Origin: Spinacia oleracea
Taxonomy: Eukaryota; Streptophyta; Magnoliopsida; Caryophyllales; Amaranthaceae
Reading direction: 5' to 3'
Assembly (NCBI RefSeq): GCF_020520425.1
Contig: NC_079490.1
Span: 44,896,723-44,960,722 of the forward strand
DNA length: 64,000 nt
Shown here: one piece after another, positions 21,805-33,230 of the stretch
Numbering within the stretch: the stretch's first letter is position 1
Layout: every line of letters begins with the position of its first letter
Program-made: the position numbers and the translations under genes
The notes under the pieces: model-generated
Told to the model about the DNA's origin: nothing
Databases searched by the model: none
Seen by the model: only the letters and a program-made list of their open reading frames with translations

Positions 21805-24800
21805 TCATTTGGAATGAATACATAATAATGTTGGAGCAAGAGCATAATGGTAAGGCTCATCATCGCCTATATCAAAGAAGTCCCTAGGCTTAGTCTTAAC
21901 AACATGCGACCATCCTTGTTGTATCTCATCCTCAATGTAAAAACATTGTTTTGCTTGAGATGAGAAAACAAATGGATCATCATGCAAATTTCGGCCAGTG
22001 TGCATCAACTTCGAGAAATTTATACGAACACTACCATTTGGGTTTGTTTTCAAACCCCTATGTATATCAACCCATTCACAACGGAACATTGTAACCTTGA
22101 AAGAACCATAGTAATTTAATTCGAATATGTCTTGGAGTCTTCCATAATACTCTTGGCCATCTGCTTCCACAAAAACTCCAGAATTTTGTGTCTTGCGAAA
22201 TCGCTCGCGTTCCACAGTATCAAATTTGTAGCCATTGACAATGACGCTTTTAAGTTTTTTACTGTAATTACTTAAACCACCGGCCAAAGCTTTTCTCAAC
22301 TTTCCTTCTGTTGTACTAACATCTATGTTATAGGACTAAATTTTTTTTTAAAAAATGGTTAATTACAGATTAAAAAACATACAAAACAAAAAAGGTCAAA
22401 AGGTTACTGCATATATATAACCTGATTTCGCAACCACTCAGGGAACTCATTGATTATCCACCCATTTTCAACAATTTCGTTGGATTGACTTCCTCCACAT
22501 TCATCCTCTTGCCGTTTGGCATATGAAAGCACTTTATACATTGAAAAAATTGTGTTACTGAAAAATTAATAGTTAGTAACTCTAAGTTAACTCATGACAC
22601 TACTTACTCAATAATCGGTTTCATCTCATCTGAATGAAGCAAAACATAGCGATGGATTTGTCTTAAACTTTTGTCATCGAGACGAACGTTTTCTTGCTTT
22701 CCAACCACACGACAACCCGAATGATATAAATAGGTGTCATTGTCTAGAACACCATCTTCATTTCTTTTCGGTCGGGTGAATATGGTCTCGACACTTTCTA
22801 AATATCTAGAGCAGAATGTAATTGTCTCCCATAAGAGGTACCCTTCCGCAATTGACCCTTCAGGTTGGGCTTTATTGCTTACATGAGATTTCAAAAATGC
22901 CAAGTACCTTTTATAGAATGAAGAAAGTGAATGTGAAAGAAAAAAATAAGAATAGTGAATATATTTTAATTGAAATGATAAAATAAAATAAGATAGAGGC
23001 TCGAGATATTGACCTTTCAATGGGATACATCCATCGGTATTGAACAGGTCCGCCAAGTTTGACCTCATCCACTAGATGGATTAGTAGATGAACCATGATT
23101 GTGAAGAATATTGGTAAAAAAGCTTTCTCCAACTTACAAAGAGTCAATACAAGCTTTGACTGAATGGTATCCAAGTCATCAGAATGAATAGTGGTCGAAC
23201 AAATATTCTTGAAAAAGTCAGACAACTCCTCAAGCAAGTCAATAACTTTAGTGGCATTCGATGCTCTTAAAGCAATAGGAAGAATATCTTGCATGAGGAC
23301 ATGATTGTCATGGCTTTTCAAATTAATAAGTTTACGCTGCTTAATATTTACGCATCGTTGCAAATTAGACCCGTATCCATCGGGAACTTTAAGCTTTTCT
23401 ATGACCCTTAAAAAACGTTCTTTCTCTTCTGTAGACATGGTGTATTCAGCGGGAGGCAAATGGTCATTAACACGATTTGGATCAGATTGAGGCCAAAGAT
23501 GAGATTTTATATTTTTGTCTTTGAGAGCCTGTCTTGCTTGCTTATCATCTCTACTTTTATCCATATCTAAAAGAGTTCCTATCACATTGTCACACACATT
23601 CTTTTCAATGTGCATAACATCTAAATTATGTCTTAGAGGATTATGTTTCCAATACTCCAACTCAAAGAGTAGACTTTTCTTTTTCCAAATAACATTGGCT
23701 TCCTCTTCACCACCATCATCATCATCCGGCTCATCATGAGAAGTTCCACCTTGAAGTCTCTTTCTTTTCTTAGATATTTTCTTTGGTTGTTCTTTCTTTG
23801 ATTGTCCATAAACATACTTAACCTTTTCTAGTTCCTTCAAAATATCTATCCCACTTGCAGGGACCGGAGCAACCCCGTATTCATTTTCCCCATCAAATAA
23901 ATTACCTTGAGAACGATAAGGATGATCAATTGGCAACCATTTTCGATGCCCTCGGTGGCATATTCTGCCGCCAAACCAATATGAATTAGTATTATGGGCA
24001 CATGTAGGGCAAGCTTTGTAACCTCTTGTACTCCAACCGGACAACATAGCATATGTCGGAAAGTCGTTTATAGTGGAATGTAAGGCTGCTCGCATCTTAA
24101 ATTTATTTCCACTATGCGCATCAAAGGCAGGAACACCTTCCCACAATAACTTTAACTCGTGGATTAATGGTTGCAAATACACATCAATATCCATCCCAGG
24201 ACTATGTTTTCCGGGAATAAGCAAGGACAATATGAATGATGATGGCTTCATACAAAGCCACGGTGGCAAATTATAAGGAATCAAAATCACCGGCCATGTA
24301 CTATAATTGGTATTCATTAGACGATATGGATTGAAACCATCACTCGCTAGACCTAATCTAACACTACGAGGATCTTCGGCGAATTCTACATATCTTTTAT
24401 CAAAACTTTTCCAAGCCTCACCATCCGACGGGTGCCTTAAGATCTTATCATCTTTATGTTCAAAATGCCATCTCATATCCTTAGTTGTTTTAGATGACAT
24501 ATAGAGTCTCTTTAGCCTAGGTATAAGAGGAAAATATCGCATTACTTTAGCTGGCTCGCCCTTCTTACATATTTTCTTTCCTTTCTCACTTTTATTATCC
24601 TCCTTTTCTTTCACTGTTTTCCACCTTGATGTATGGCAAACATGACACTCATCTTTGTCTGCAAATACACCCCAATATAAAATGCAATTATTTGGACATG
24701 CATCGATTTTCTCATATCCTAACCCCAAATCGTTCACTATCTTCTTTCCTTCATAATAAGACGATGGAAACTCCTTAATTTGAGGAAATGCGTCTATTAG

Positions 24801-25405
24801 AAGTTCAAGCAATTTAGTAAATGACTCTGCGGACCAGTGGAACATACACTTAAGGTGAAACAAGTGTAAAATAAAGGATAACTTTGAGAAAGTAGTGCAT
24901 CCCTCATATAAAACCTCATCAGCGGCTTCCATTAGTCGTTTACACTTAGCATCTTCTTCACCTGAGTTACTTGATGGAAATTCATTATCTACCTCACAAT
25001 GAAAATCAAACTCCTCATGCATGTCATAAAAAACTTCATCTCCGGGCATGCCTTGCGATTCATTATGCGACTCTGAATTGTCAACACCAAAAGCTGCTCT
25101 TAGCAACTCTCCCATGTCATCTTGACCTACTGCATTTCCTAGACCACTAGGGGTTTCAAAGCTATTTCTCCCCTTTCATTGACTTTACGATGAAAAACCC
25201 AATTTCGATATTTTTTAAGAAAACCGTTAAGCAAAATATGTCCTCCAACTTCTTCTACGAAGTGCCATTTATTTAACTTGCACTTGTTACACGGACATCG
25301 TGTTTTTCCTTCAACAAGAGTCTCCTTCGCAAGTTCCATGAATTTCAAGCAACCACTATAATAAGCAGGATCCCCATTGCGTAAATCAATCCAACTAGTA
25401 TCCAT
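21805..25405 (-). pseudogene. TNP2-type CACTA transposase, spliced, with one frameshift
   Basis: Start ATG at 25405 (MDTSWIDLRNGDPAYYSG) opens the transposase-associated domain with its C.CNKC zinc-like motif. Exon 1 runs to 23014. Introns 22908-23013, 22558-22607 and 22336-22421 join exons 22907-22608, 22557-22422 and 22335-21805, all with GT...AG and matching phase. Exon 1 has the Transposase_21 core, with TINDFPTYAMLSGWSTRG and ACPTC, then LDVMHIEKNVCDNVIGTLL. DUF4218 spans the first intron (VQYRWMYPIER/YLAFLK) and the last exon is DUF4216. The total is near 1120 residues, normal for TNP2. The protein would bind and cut CACTA ends. A one-base shift near 25145, between KPLVV and the SGLGNAVGQDDMGELL frame, breaks it. 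No other break was seen. Confidence 0.85.
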
Positions 25406-26460
25406 GTCTATAAAAAAAAAAAAAAAACTTATTCCAAGGATTTTTTAGTAAGGAACACACAAGAACAAAAGAGCCTAGACAAGCCTTACACCACGCACAT
25501 CCACAAAGTAACCTTACCTTATCACACAAAATCCTAGAATCTAGAATTTGACAGCCAATAAACTAGAATTCCACTAAGGGTAGCAGCTTATTATTGAAAA
25601 ACATACAACAATAGGAACATGCAACAATGATAGAAATGCATAACATATATTTAAACATGACACTTCACACAAATTCATGAGAAAAATAATAAGACCAGCT
25701 ACTTTGTCACGCATTGTTAATAACATGATATCAATCTAAGATTATGTTAATCACCTGGTTCGTCTACAAGAGTGCAAATCAACTTGACCAAGCCTTTTGC
25801 TCTTCGCTAGAGTCTTCGGTTCGTTTGTTATCCCCTTCAATTTGTGCCAAATGGCGAAATTCAATTAGTAATTGACTGGAAAAATTCATATTTCAAATCA
25901 AAGGCTATATTAAGATTCCAAGATTGAATGCAAAAGATAAAGATACAACAAATACACCTTAAAAGAATTAGACTTTAGAGGAGATTCAACTCATTGGATA
26001 AGATTGGACATGTTAGAGAATCTTATGTCATTCAGATGAGGGAACACCGGAACAGGGCTCAAAATGAATGCTCTCTATCAAACCATCAAGCACAGTGAAG
26101 CCCAAAAACTCAAGAACTTAAAGTTTATTATATATATAAGGGAACTTTCATTCAAGGGAAGTTTCAAAATAAATTATCCATTAAAAACACTAGTATAACA
26201 GAGACAATGAAAGAAAATCCAACAAAATATACTCTGTGTTAGGTAGAGAAATCAAGCAATGTAGACGGCTTAAGAGCCACCTGATTAATCATATCATGAG
26301 CCCTTTGGAAGAGCCAGAGTGTCGTCCCTAGGAAAATAAATTTTTTTATCACTCTAGATTAATGTAAATGTAATTAAACAGAATTTTGTCTCAACTAGCA
26401 CATAGTTTCTTTTTAGAAGTAAATCAGAATGTTTTTTGAGTAAATCATGCCAGAGAAAAC
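25406..26460. other. 5' leader/intron region of TNP2, no coding seen
   Basis: A poly-A run at about 25414-25429 lies just upstream of the TNP2 ATG. The rest is A/T-rich without a recognised exon. It probably belongs to the long 5' leader of the transposon transcript. Confidence 0.4.
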
Positions 26461-26461
26461 T

Positions 26462-26535
26462 GAACTTCACATAACAGTTCTGATCTGCACATATCAGTTC
26501 TGATCTGCACAGATCAGAACTGTTCTGTGAAGTTC
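26462..26535. repeat. Long palindrome 1 in the TNP2 leader
   Basis: The 25-base arms 26462-26486 and 26511-26535 are inverse complements with one mismatch. Each arm contains 'ACAGTTCTGATCT' or its complement, and the loop is about 24 bases. It is followed by further 'CAGAACTGTTCTGTTC' words to about 26600. Confidence 0.9.
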
Positions 26536-26704
26536 AGAACTGTTCTGTTCTGTTCTGCATGGATCAGAACTGTTCTGTTCTGCACAGATCAGAACTGTTC
26601 TTAAAGATCCCGCGTTGAAATACGACATCAAACACAAAACAAACAAACTTGACATACCGAATCAAGAAATTTAAAGCCAATAATACCAATCACAGATCAG
26701 AACA

Positions 26705-26778
26705 GAACTTCACAGAACAGTTCTGATCTGCACAAATCAGAACTGATCTGCATAGATCAGAACTGTTCTGTGAAGTTC
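26705..26778. repeat. Long palindrome 2 in the TNP2 leader
   Basis: The arms 26705-26729 and 26754-26778 are perfect 25-base inverse complements, with a 24-base loop that is itself partly palindromic ('AATCAGAACTGATCTG'). Arm sequence and loop size match the palindrome at 26462, so one is likely a copy of the other. Confidence 0.93.
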
Positions 26779-29079
26779 AGAACTGTTCTGTTATATGGTT
26801 TGTTCCTAAATTGACAATATACATTTTCGAGATAATAGAATTATTAAAATAACTAACCTATATCTACTGAATTCATTGAAAATTAAAACATTACAAGCAG
26901 AGACATACAGACAAGCACACATACAGACTAACCAACTTAAAGTTTCCAACCCAAATGCAAGCAGAAAAACATCAAAACAATACAGTAACCACTTAAACCC
27001 GATACAATATATTAACAAATTTACCCCAAAACTTTATGCAAAAAATCTCATATAACAAGAAATTAAACCCATAAGAATCTGAAAATAAGCAAGTCAGAAT
27101 ATCAACCGGTAACACTAATCTCTAATTCAGCCTCAAAATTGAGATTCAAACCGACATTAACCCAAGTTCTCACCAAATTGCAGAAATGAAAGGCGGAATG
27201 TTGACAATATTAAAGTTCTTATTATAAGAATTTAAGAAGACTCCAAAAGCTGGGGATTTATCTTGTCAAATTTCCTTCAAATTTTATTTTACAGTAAAAT
27301 AAAGTAAAAAGGATCACACAAGAAAAGAGCTAATATTAAACAAACCTATATTACCACATTGCCCCAAGTCACCAACATTCACCAGCATAGATCTATAGAA
27401 AATGGAAAGCCAACTAAAGATCAATTAAAAATAAAATACACACATGATTATTGCACAATCATTTAATTGCTTTCCAATCAACAAATCAACAACATCATTC
27501 TGCAAGATAAGCACAGTTTTGACTTCTGAGGTATCAAAACTTAAGAGTCATACTTACATGCTTTAATGTTACGCTAAACCAACAACTAAAAACTACGAAG
27601 CATCCATTTTCCACTATGTTCAAATATCTGACTACGTGTCTTTGCTCAAACTGACTACTATAAATCTGCAAGCAATTCTCATTAGAAGGTAACTTCTTAT
27701 TTCTAGTGAGCAACACGAGAATTTGACCAACACCTAGTAGACCAGCCAAGAGTAATACAAGTACTTCTAAGTTCTAACTTAATACAAAGTATGACTTTGT
27801 TTTACCAATCAGATGGCCTCCCTAGTAAAATATCAAATGTTAAACAATGATTCCCATGACAATTGAGGGTGATTCACATGTATCATGTATGATAACCAAA
27901 TCACCATGAACGCCAATACACATTATCCTGGAGGAAAACATCAGATGCATGCTGATATCTAATCATTCAAGAAGCACAGACCAGCTCAGGCAGCTCAACT
28001 ACAAGAAAAGAAAAGGATAACACAAACGACTTTGAGGATGTAAACAAGGACGGAACCACATATGCTATTTCCTTATCTCTAAAAATCAAACATTTAAAAA
28101 ATTCTGTTATACAACATTCATTATCGAGGAACAAAGTAGGTCGGTCAGTCCAGTGAAGTAACACACACCACCAACTAGAAATTGATCAGCCTGTCAATTC
28201 TAAGCATCTATAGCTGTTTGTGAGGCCTGTGACTAGTACAGAAACATGTACAATAGTTTTTTTTTTACAATAATGCTTAGAGTACTTAAAGAAACATGTA
28301 AAGATTCTATATTCTATTGCAGCTCTTTCTCAAACATCAGTTTTGTCGAGCAGCTAACTCCTCTTTCGGAACTAATAGTCACATCGTCCCGATCCTCATA
28401 ATTAACGATTTGCCATTATTTCACTAGAATACCCCCACCCCCCACCCCCATCCCCCTCAAATGCTGAACTTATTAACATATAAACAGGTACAAAGGGCAC
28501 TCATGCGATAATTGTAAGCAGAGCATCATAAACATAACTTGGAAGGCGAGAACCTACGAACTTCTCTCTTAATGGATACGGCTCCAAAAATGCCAAACGA
28601 CTAATCATAATCCTAATTCATCCTCAAAATTCAGACTCAAACCCAACTTAAAACCCAATTCTCGTCAAATTTTACCTCCTCTGGTTCAATTTTTTTCAAA
28701 ATTTCAATCATAATAAAAACAAGTACACATTATTAAACTAGGATCACCATATGTAAATCAAATTTCGATGAAAAAAACAATAAAAAAAACCGCGTACCTG
28801 CTCAAGATTGTATTTCCGCACAAGATTTCTTGATTTCTTGGAACAATAAGCGAGAGTGATAGGCAAAACGAAAGAGATGAGATGGAACGAAGATCGAATT
28901 TGAAGCTTGGTGAGAACTGATTATTGGAAAACTAATTGATCTGATGGAAATTGCCCTGGGTTCGTTTTTTAGGGTTTTTGTTTTTGAGGTTTTTCTCTCT
29001 CTATTACGTATGTACGTGGGTTCAGCGGTTTCCAAATAATTTGGAAATTTTTTAAAATCGCGCTATGAGAATTTTTAGT
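26779..29079. other. Distal upstream region of TNP2
   Basis: No coding sequence was recognised in 2.3 kb. It contains the C-rich tract at 28432, and a stretch at 28960-29010 with 'TTTCTCTCTCTATTACG' that looks like a pyrimidine-rich transcript leader. The CACTA promoter would be expected near here, since En/Spm transcripts start close to the element tip. Confidence 0.4.
28432..28457 (-). other. G-quadruplex-capable tract
   Basis: Four runs of five or six cytosines separated by A, A and AT on the + strand give four G5-6 runs with 1-2 base loops on the reverse strand. This satisfies the usual G-quadruplex pattern. It lies about 3 kb upstream of the TNP2 start, on the transcribed-sense strand. 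Confidence 0.8.
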
Positions 29080-29354
29080 CACGTGCGTGGCACGTTCGTA
29101 TTCTCGACGGGTTTAGTTTTCGAGAAATAAGATCGACCACAACCAGCGTCGAGAAACTACGCATATTATTTTCGCAGGCCAGCGGTCACTCACAGCGTCG
29201 AGGGGATAGCATCGAGAAATACCGTGATTTCTAGTAGTGAATAGACAGAACCATTACAAAAACCGTTACAACAGGGGTTGGCGTTGTAAATGAACGTTGC
29301 AATAGCAATAACCGTTGCATTAAACTGTTGTATATGCTCGTTTATGTAGTAGTG
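29080..29354. repeat. CACTA right ends, two nested tips
   Basis: 'TCTCGACGGG', 'GCGTCGAGAA' and 'GCGTCGAGGG' repeats lead to an inner tip ending TTTCTAGTAGTG at 29239. A second set with 'AACCGTTACA', 'GCGTTGTAAA' and 'ACCGTTGCATTA' leads to an outer tip ending TTTATGTAGTAGTG at 29354. Reverse-complemented, the tips begin CACTACTAGAAA and CACTACTACATAAA. This indicates one CACTA element inserted close to the end of another. After 29354 the sequence is the 3' tail of Copia-R. Confidence 0.72.
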
Positions 29355-29821
29355 CACCATAGAGGATTAGTGTCTAATAATGTAATGAAATTTACTTATG
29401 ACAAATTTTCATCTCTTACAGTAAAGTTTCATAGGTCTGTCCGATACTAGTCTTCTCAAAGTAAGTATCTATGCAAATGATTGCGACATTGCCATGTCCA
29501 CATAGTTCAAGAAACAGAACTACTAGCATCTTGCATTCTAGTCGTCTAGCGTTTTCTATGCGTCCACCTTTATAGAAAACTTCCGACCAGGGACCATTTT
29601 CAACTTTTGACATTCAAGTTCACTTGACAGACATTTCTTAGTCACAGGACTGGTCCTGACAGTCTATCTTGAATATATCGTCAAATCGAAGGGACTCATC
29701 ATTTAATAAACCACAAATTAAATGGAAAATGAATTCTATTCATTTATATGAATGGTTAAAAAAAATGTTTTACAAAGTATTAAACTCTAAAACTTTAAAA
29801 CATTAATTAAGGACATCAAAG
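29355..29821 (-). other. 3' untranslated tail of Copia-R
   Basis: Homologous to 39830-40190 of Copia-F (shared 'CAGTCCTGTGACTAAGAAAT' and 'TTTCATAGGTCTGTCCGATA' in opposite orientations). The match lets the CACTA break point be placed: Copia-F continues past 'TTAGACACTAAATCCTC', while Copia-R stops at the CACTA tip a few bases later. Confidence 0.8.
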
Positions 29822-31430
29822 TCATTCTCCAACATGCTTGATTCCCATAGCTGCAGTGTGCGAGTTGTGCTTCGCTTGCGGCAGAGGTTTAGTTAATGGA
29901 TCTGAGATGTTTTCGTCAGTTCCAATCTTGCTTATCTCGACTTCTTTTCTTTCAACGAACTCTCGTAGAAGGTGAAATCTACGAAGTACATGCTTGACTC
30001 TCTGGTGGTGTCTAGGCTCCTTTGCCTGTGCAATAGCTCCGTTATTGTAACAATATAGAGATATTGGTCCTTTAATGGAGGGGACTACACCAAGTTCACC
30101 TATGAACTTCCTTAGCCAAATAGCTTCCTTTGCTGCTTCATATGCAGCAATGTACTCCGCTTCAGTTGTAGAATCCTCAATGGTGCTTTGCTTAGCACTT
30201 TTCCAGCTTATTGCACCTCCGTTGAGGCAGAAGACAAACCCAGACTGTGATCTGAAATCATCCTTATCGGTTTGGAAACTTGCGTCCGTATAGCCTTTAA
30301 CAATTAATTCATCATCTCCACCATAGACCAGGAAATCATCTTTGTGCCTTTTCAGGTACTTCAGAATATTCTTGGCAGCAGTCCAATGTGCCTCTCCTGG
30401 GTCTGACTGGTATCTGCTCGTAGCACTGAGTGCGTACGCAACATCCAGGCGTGTACATATCATAGCATACATTATTGAACCAATCAATGATGCATATGGA
30501 ATCCCACTCATTCGTCTACGCTCATCCAGTGTTTTTGGGCACTGAGTCTTGCTTAGAGTCATTCCATGAGACATAGGTAGGTAGCCTCGCTTGGAGTCTG
30601 CCATATTGAACCTTTTAAGCACCTTATTGATATAAGTGCTTTGACTAAGTCCAATCATCCTTTTAGATCTATCTCTGTAAATCTTGATGCCCAGTATGTA
30701 TTGTGCTTCTCCTAGATCCTTCATCGAAAAACATTTCCCAAGCCAAATCTTGTCAGAGTTCAACATAAGAATGTCATTTCCGATAAGTAATATGTCGTCG
30801 ACATATAATACTAGAAATTTTTTTTGCTCCCACTGACCTTCTTGTATATTCGTCTGCGTTCTTGAGAAAGCCAAAGTCACTGACTGCTTCATCAAAACGT
30901 ATATTCCAGCTCCTTGATGCTTTCTTCAATCCATGAATGGATTTCTTAAGCTTGCACACCTTTTTAGCATTCTTTGGATCCTCAAAACCCTCAGGTTGTG
31001 TCATAAACACAATTTCTGTTAAAACGCCATTTAAGAAAGCGGTTTTGACATCCATCTGCCATATTTCGTAATCGTAATATGCAGCGATTGCTAACATCAT
31101 TCGAATAGACTTTAGCATTGCAACTGGTGAAAAGGTTTCATCGTAATCCACCCCGTGGACTTGCCTGTAACCTTTTGCAACCAATCTAGCTTTGAAAACT
31201 TCTAGTTTCCGATCCTTGTCCTTTTTCAGTTTGAAAACCCATTTGCTTCCTATGGCTTGGTAGCCATCTGGCAAATCCACCAAATCCCAAACTTGGTTTT
31301 CAGACATGGATTCTAATTCAGATTGCATGGCTTCTTGCCATTGCTTGGAGCTAGGGCTCGTCATAGCTTGTTTGTAAGTCGCAGGTTCATCTCTTTCCAG
31401 CAATAGAACTTCATGGCTCTCGTTCGTCAA
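29822..31430 (-). pseudogene. Copia-R reverse transcriptase and RNase H
   Basis: Upstream part (31430-30774): KWVFKLKKDKD, FKARLVAKGYRQVHGVDYDE, TFSPVAMLKSIR, WQMDVKTAFLNG, QPEGFEDP, the start of the copia reverse transcriptase. Downstream part (30895-29822): FLVLYVDDILLIGND with the YVDD catalytic motif, then GSIMYAMICTRLDVAYA and the RNase H domain (GYTDASFQTDKDD, STTEAEYIAAYEAAKEA, NISDPLTKPLP). The two parts are in different frames. The switch lies near a run of eight T at 30820-30827, where a one-base slip is likely. The polyprotein would copy the element's RNA into DNA. The sequence upstream of 31430 to the Copia-F insertion (31518) is in the same element but has stops. Confidence 0.9.
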
Positions 31431-31512
31431 AATACCTAAGTATCTTTCCGGTTGAGACCTATATCTCTGTTATCTACGCGGGGTTACATTTCTAGTTCGT
31501 TCTTGATTCTCA

Positions 31513-31517
31513 CCAGA
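31513..31517. repeat. Left target duplication of Copia-F (CCAGA)
   Basis: CCAGA directly before TGAAGGAAAT matches CCAGA directly after CCTAACA at 42025-42029. Confidence 0.95.
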
Positions 31518-31842
31518 TGAAGGAAATAATGCCCTTGGTCCAAGTATGCATTCTATGTTAAGTCTAATAAGTGCGGTTCAGTATTAATTAACAAGTTAAT
31601 AATTCAGTGAGATCAAGTGAGCTGAATGCCTAGCTAGAGGCCGCTTCAGTTCAAGTGGAATTAATGATATTAATCCACAGCTTACTCTTGACTGAACCCG
31701 TAGGGTCACACAAATAGTACGTAAACGGATCAAGTATTTAATGACATTAAATACTCTATCTATGGATATTCGGAATCGAAGGATCTTGGTTTCAGTGGGA
31801 GCTGAGATCGTCACAAGCAAGAAATGAATACTCCGGAAACGA

Positions 31843-32130
31843 TGATATTGCCGGAAACGGAAATATGGATCGTATCGGAAATATAAATATTATCCAAATC
31901 GTAGATGTTGCCGGAAACGGAAACATGGTACGTATCGGAAAATATTATTGGAAATGGAAATATTGCCGGAATCGGAAATATTGCCGGAAACGGAAATATT
32001 GTCAGAATCGGAAATATTATCGGAATCGGAAAATAATTCCGGAAACGGAAATATTAAATATTTGTTCGAAACAGAATTTAATTCCGGAATCGGAAATATT
32101 AAATATTGTTCGTATCGGAAATGAATTCCG
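31843..32130. repeat. Degenerate GGAAATATTGCCGGAA repeats in Copia-F U3
   Basis: About fifteen copies of a 15-20-base unit built from CGGAA, AATATT and GCC, e.g. 'GGAAATATTGCCGGAATC'. The same array occurs at 40919-41206 and, inverted, in the Copia-R LTR at about 58220-58540. A conserved U3 repeat in two separate family members may be an enhancer-like array, but no factor can be named. Confidence 0.85.
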
Positions 32131-32581
32131 GAACCGGGAATTTAATCGGAAGCGTATCGTACGAATAAGCATCGGACGAGGCCTGCCGGACGAGGGCCCA
32201 GCACGAAGCCAGGCCATCGCCCAGCAAGCCAAGCGCGCCACACGAACAGCCAAGGCCACGCCAGGCCCAGCGCAAGGCCAGGCCCAGCAGGCCATGGCAG
32301 CGCGCACAACAATGGGCTGCGAGCTGTGCTGCTGCGAGCGTGGGCTTGCGGCTCGCGTGGGCCGAGCGGTCGTGTGGGCTGTGCGCGGGCATGGCCTGCA
32401 CGCTCGTGGGTCATGCTCGTGTAGAGTTTGTGTTCACATACGAAACCTAAATTGTATAGGATTTGTTTGATGATTAAATTCCTAATCCTAAAAGGATAAA
32501 ATTAATTAGTTAGAGTCCTACTAGGATTCTAGTTTAACTAATTAGTATCCTAATAGGATTCCAGTTCCTTTTCCATACCTC

Positions 32582-32590
32582 TATAAATAA
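32582..32590 (+). promoter_or_regulatory. TATA box of Copia-F 5' LTR
   Basis: TATAAATAA in a pyrimidine-flanked setting, about 350 bp before the LTR end and followed by 'GGGCCTAGGG'. The 3' LTR has it at 41658. The transcript start would be roughly 30 bp downstream, which would make R about 330 bp or less. Confidence 0.7.
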
Positions 32591-32943
32591 GGGCCTAGGG
32601 TTATTATTTGCAGGGACGATTGAAGTATTCAAAGGGTAAGTTTTTGAAATATAAATCAGCCATACACTTGCAATAAGAGCCGAAAATCCTAAGCACCTTA
32701 AGGGCGATTCTAGTTGGTCTAACTTGAGGCGGATCCGGACGTACTGTGGACTATCTACGGAGGGACGACATTTGGAGTCCTAAAGACTTGTTCTTGTTCG
32801 GTTCGGGCGCAGCTAGGGAAGGCACGCTACAACATGTATGCATCTATTCTATGCTAAATGATTATGTGTAAATAATATGCTTTCCTGGCTTTATGGTTTT
32901 TCCGCATGATTTATGAATTGTCATATGTATCATAACCTAACAG

Positions 32944-32957
32944 TGGTATCACGAGCC
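32944..32957 (+). promoter_or_regulatory. Copia-F primer-binding site (initiator-tRNA-Met type)
   Basis: TGGTATCACGAGCC one base after the LTR. It matches the usual copia site TGGTATCAGAGC apart from an extra base. The same string is next to the Copia-R LTR, so the change is a family trait. Confidence 0.85.
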
Positions 32958-33032
32958 TCTTATTATTTTCATAATCTAAATTGCATGAACATGGTTAAAT
33001 ATTACAAATTTGCAAGAATTAAAAGGGGTGAT

Positions 33033-33220
33033 ACCAATTGAGGTTGGCATGAGTGGTTAAGGGCCTCTTGCTCCTTAACCAAGGTCTCGGGTTCGAGCCT
33101 TGGGAATGGAAAAAATCTCAACTGGGAGGGATGCTGCCCATCGAGGTACCCATGCAAACTCCCACGGGAGATTACCCCCGAAAGCGGTGGGAACTCCTCG
33201 TAGTAGAACCAAAAAAAAAA
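33033..33220 (+). mobile_element. tRNA-derived SINE inside Copia-F
   Basis: A pol III A box (TGGCATGAGTGG, 33045-33056) and B box (GGTTCGAGCCT, 33090-33100) lie 33 bp apart, followed by a body ending in a run of ten A or more. The flanks AAAAGGGGTGAT (33021-33032) and AAGGGGGTGAT (to 33230) are the target duplication. Copia-R has the uninterrupted version at about 57345-57365 ('AATCACCCCTTTAATTC' on the + strand), a true empty site. The element is about 188 bp. The tRNA-like part cannot fold into a full tRNA, so it is not a tRNA gene. Confidence 0.88.
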
Positions 33221-33230
33221 AGGGGGTGAT

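Larger units (their letters stand above)
12386..29239 (-). mobile_element. CACTA (En/Spm) transposon carrying TNP2, a TNP1-like gene and captured gene pieces
   Basis: The right tip at 29239 reads ATTTCTAGTAGTG, i.e. CACTACTAGAAAT inwards, the classic CACTA end, and is preceded by 'GCGTCGAG' subterminal repeats. Matching subterminal repeats lie at 12395-12660. Both transposon genes run right to left, TNP2 first and then the TNP1/TNPA-like gene, the usual En/Spm arrangement. At nearly 17 kb it is large, partly because of captured invertase pieces and minisatellites. TNP2 has a frameshift and the TNP1-like gene has a stop, so this copy is probably not autonomous. The left border given is the best guess of two. 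Confidence 0.6.
31518..32942 (+). mobile_element. Copia-F 5' LTR
   Basis: Starts TGAAGGAAAT, ends CCTAACA, 1425 bp. Regions in order: U3 start; a run of degenerate GGAAAC/ATATTGCC repeats (31843-32130); a G/C-rich block (32160-32420); a TATA box at 32582; R/U5. Open frames across the G/C-rich block on both strands are composition effects. Confidence 0.95.

Noticed and set aside
31865-32470. 201-codon frame in the Copia LTR (also at 40941-41546)
   Set aside because: It is built of the GGAA/AATATT repeat and the G/C-rich block. Duplication in both LTRs explains why it is seen twice; no protein features.
33033-33110. tRNA-like sequence with A and B boxes
   Set aside because: It is the head of a SINE with poly(A) and target duplication; a complete tRNA fold cannot be drawn.
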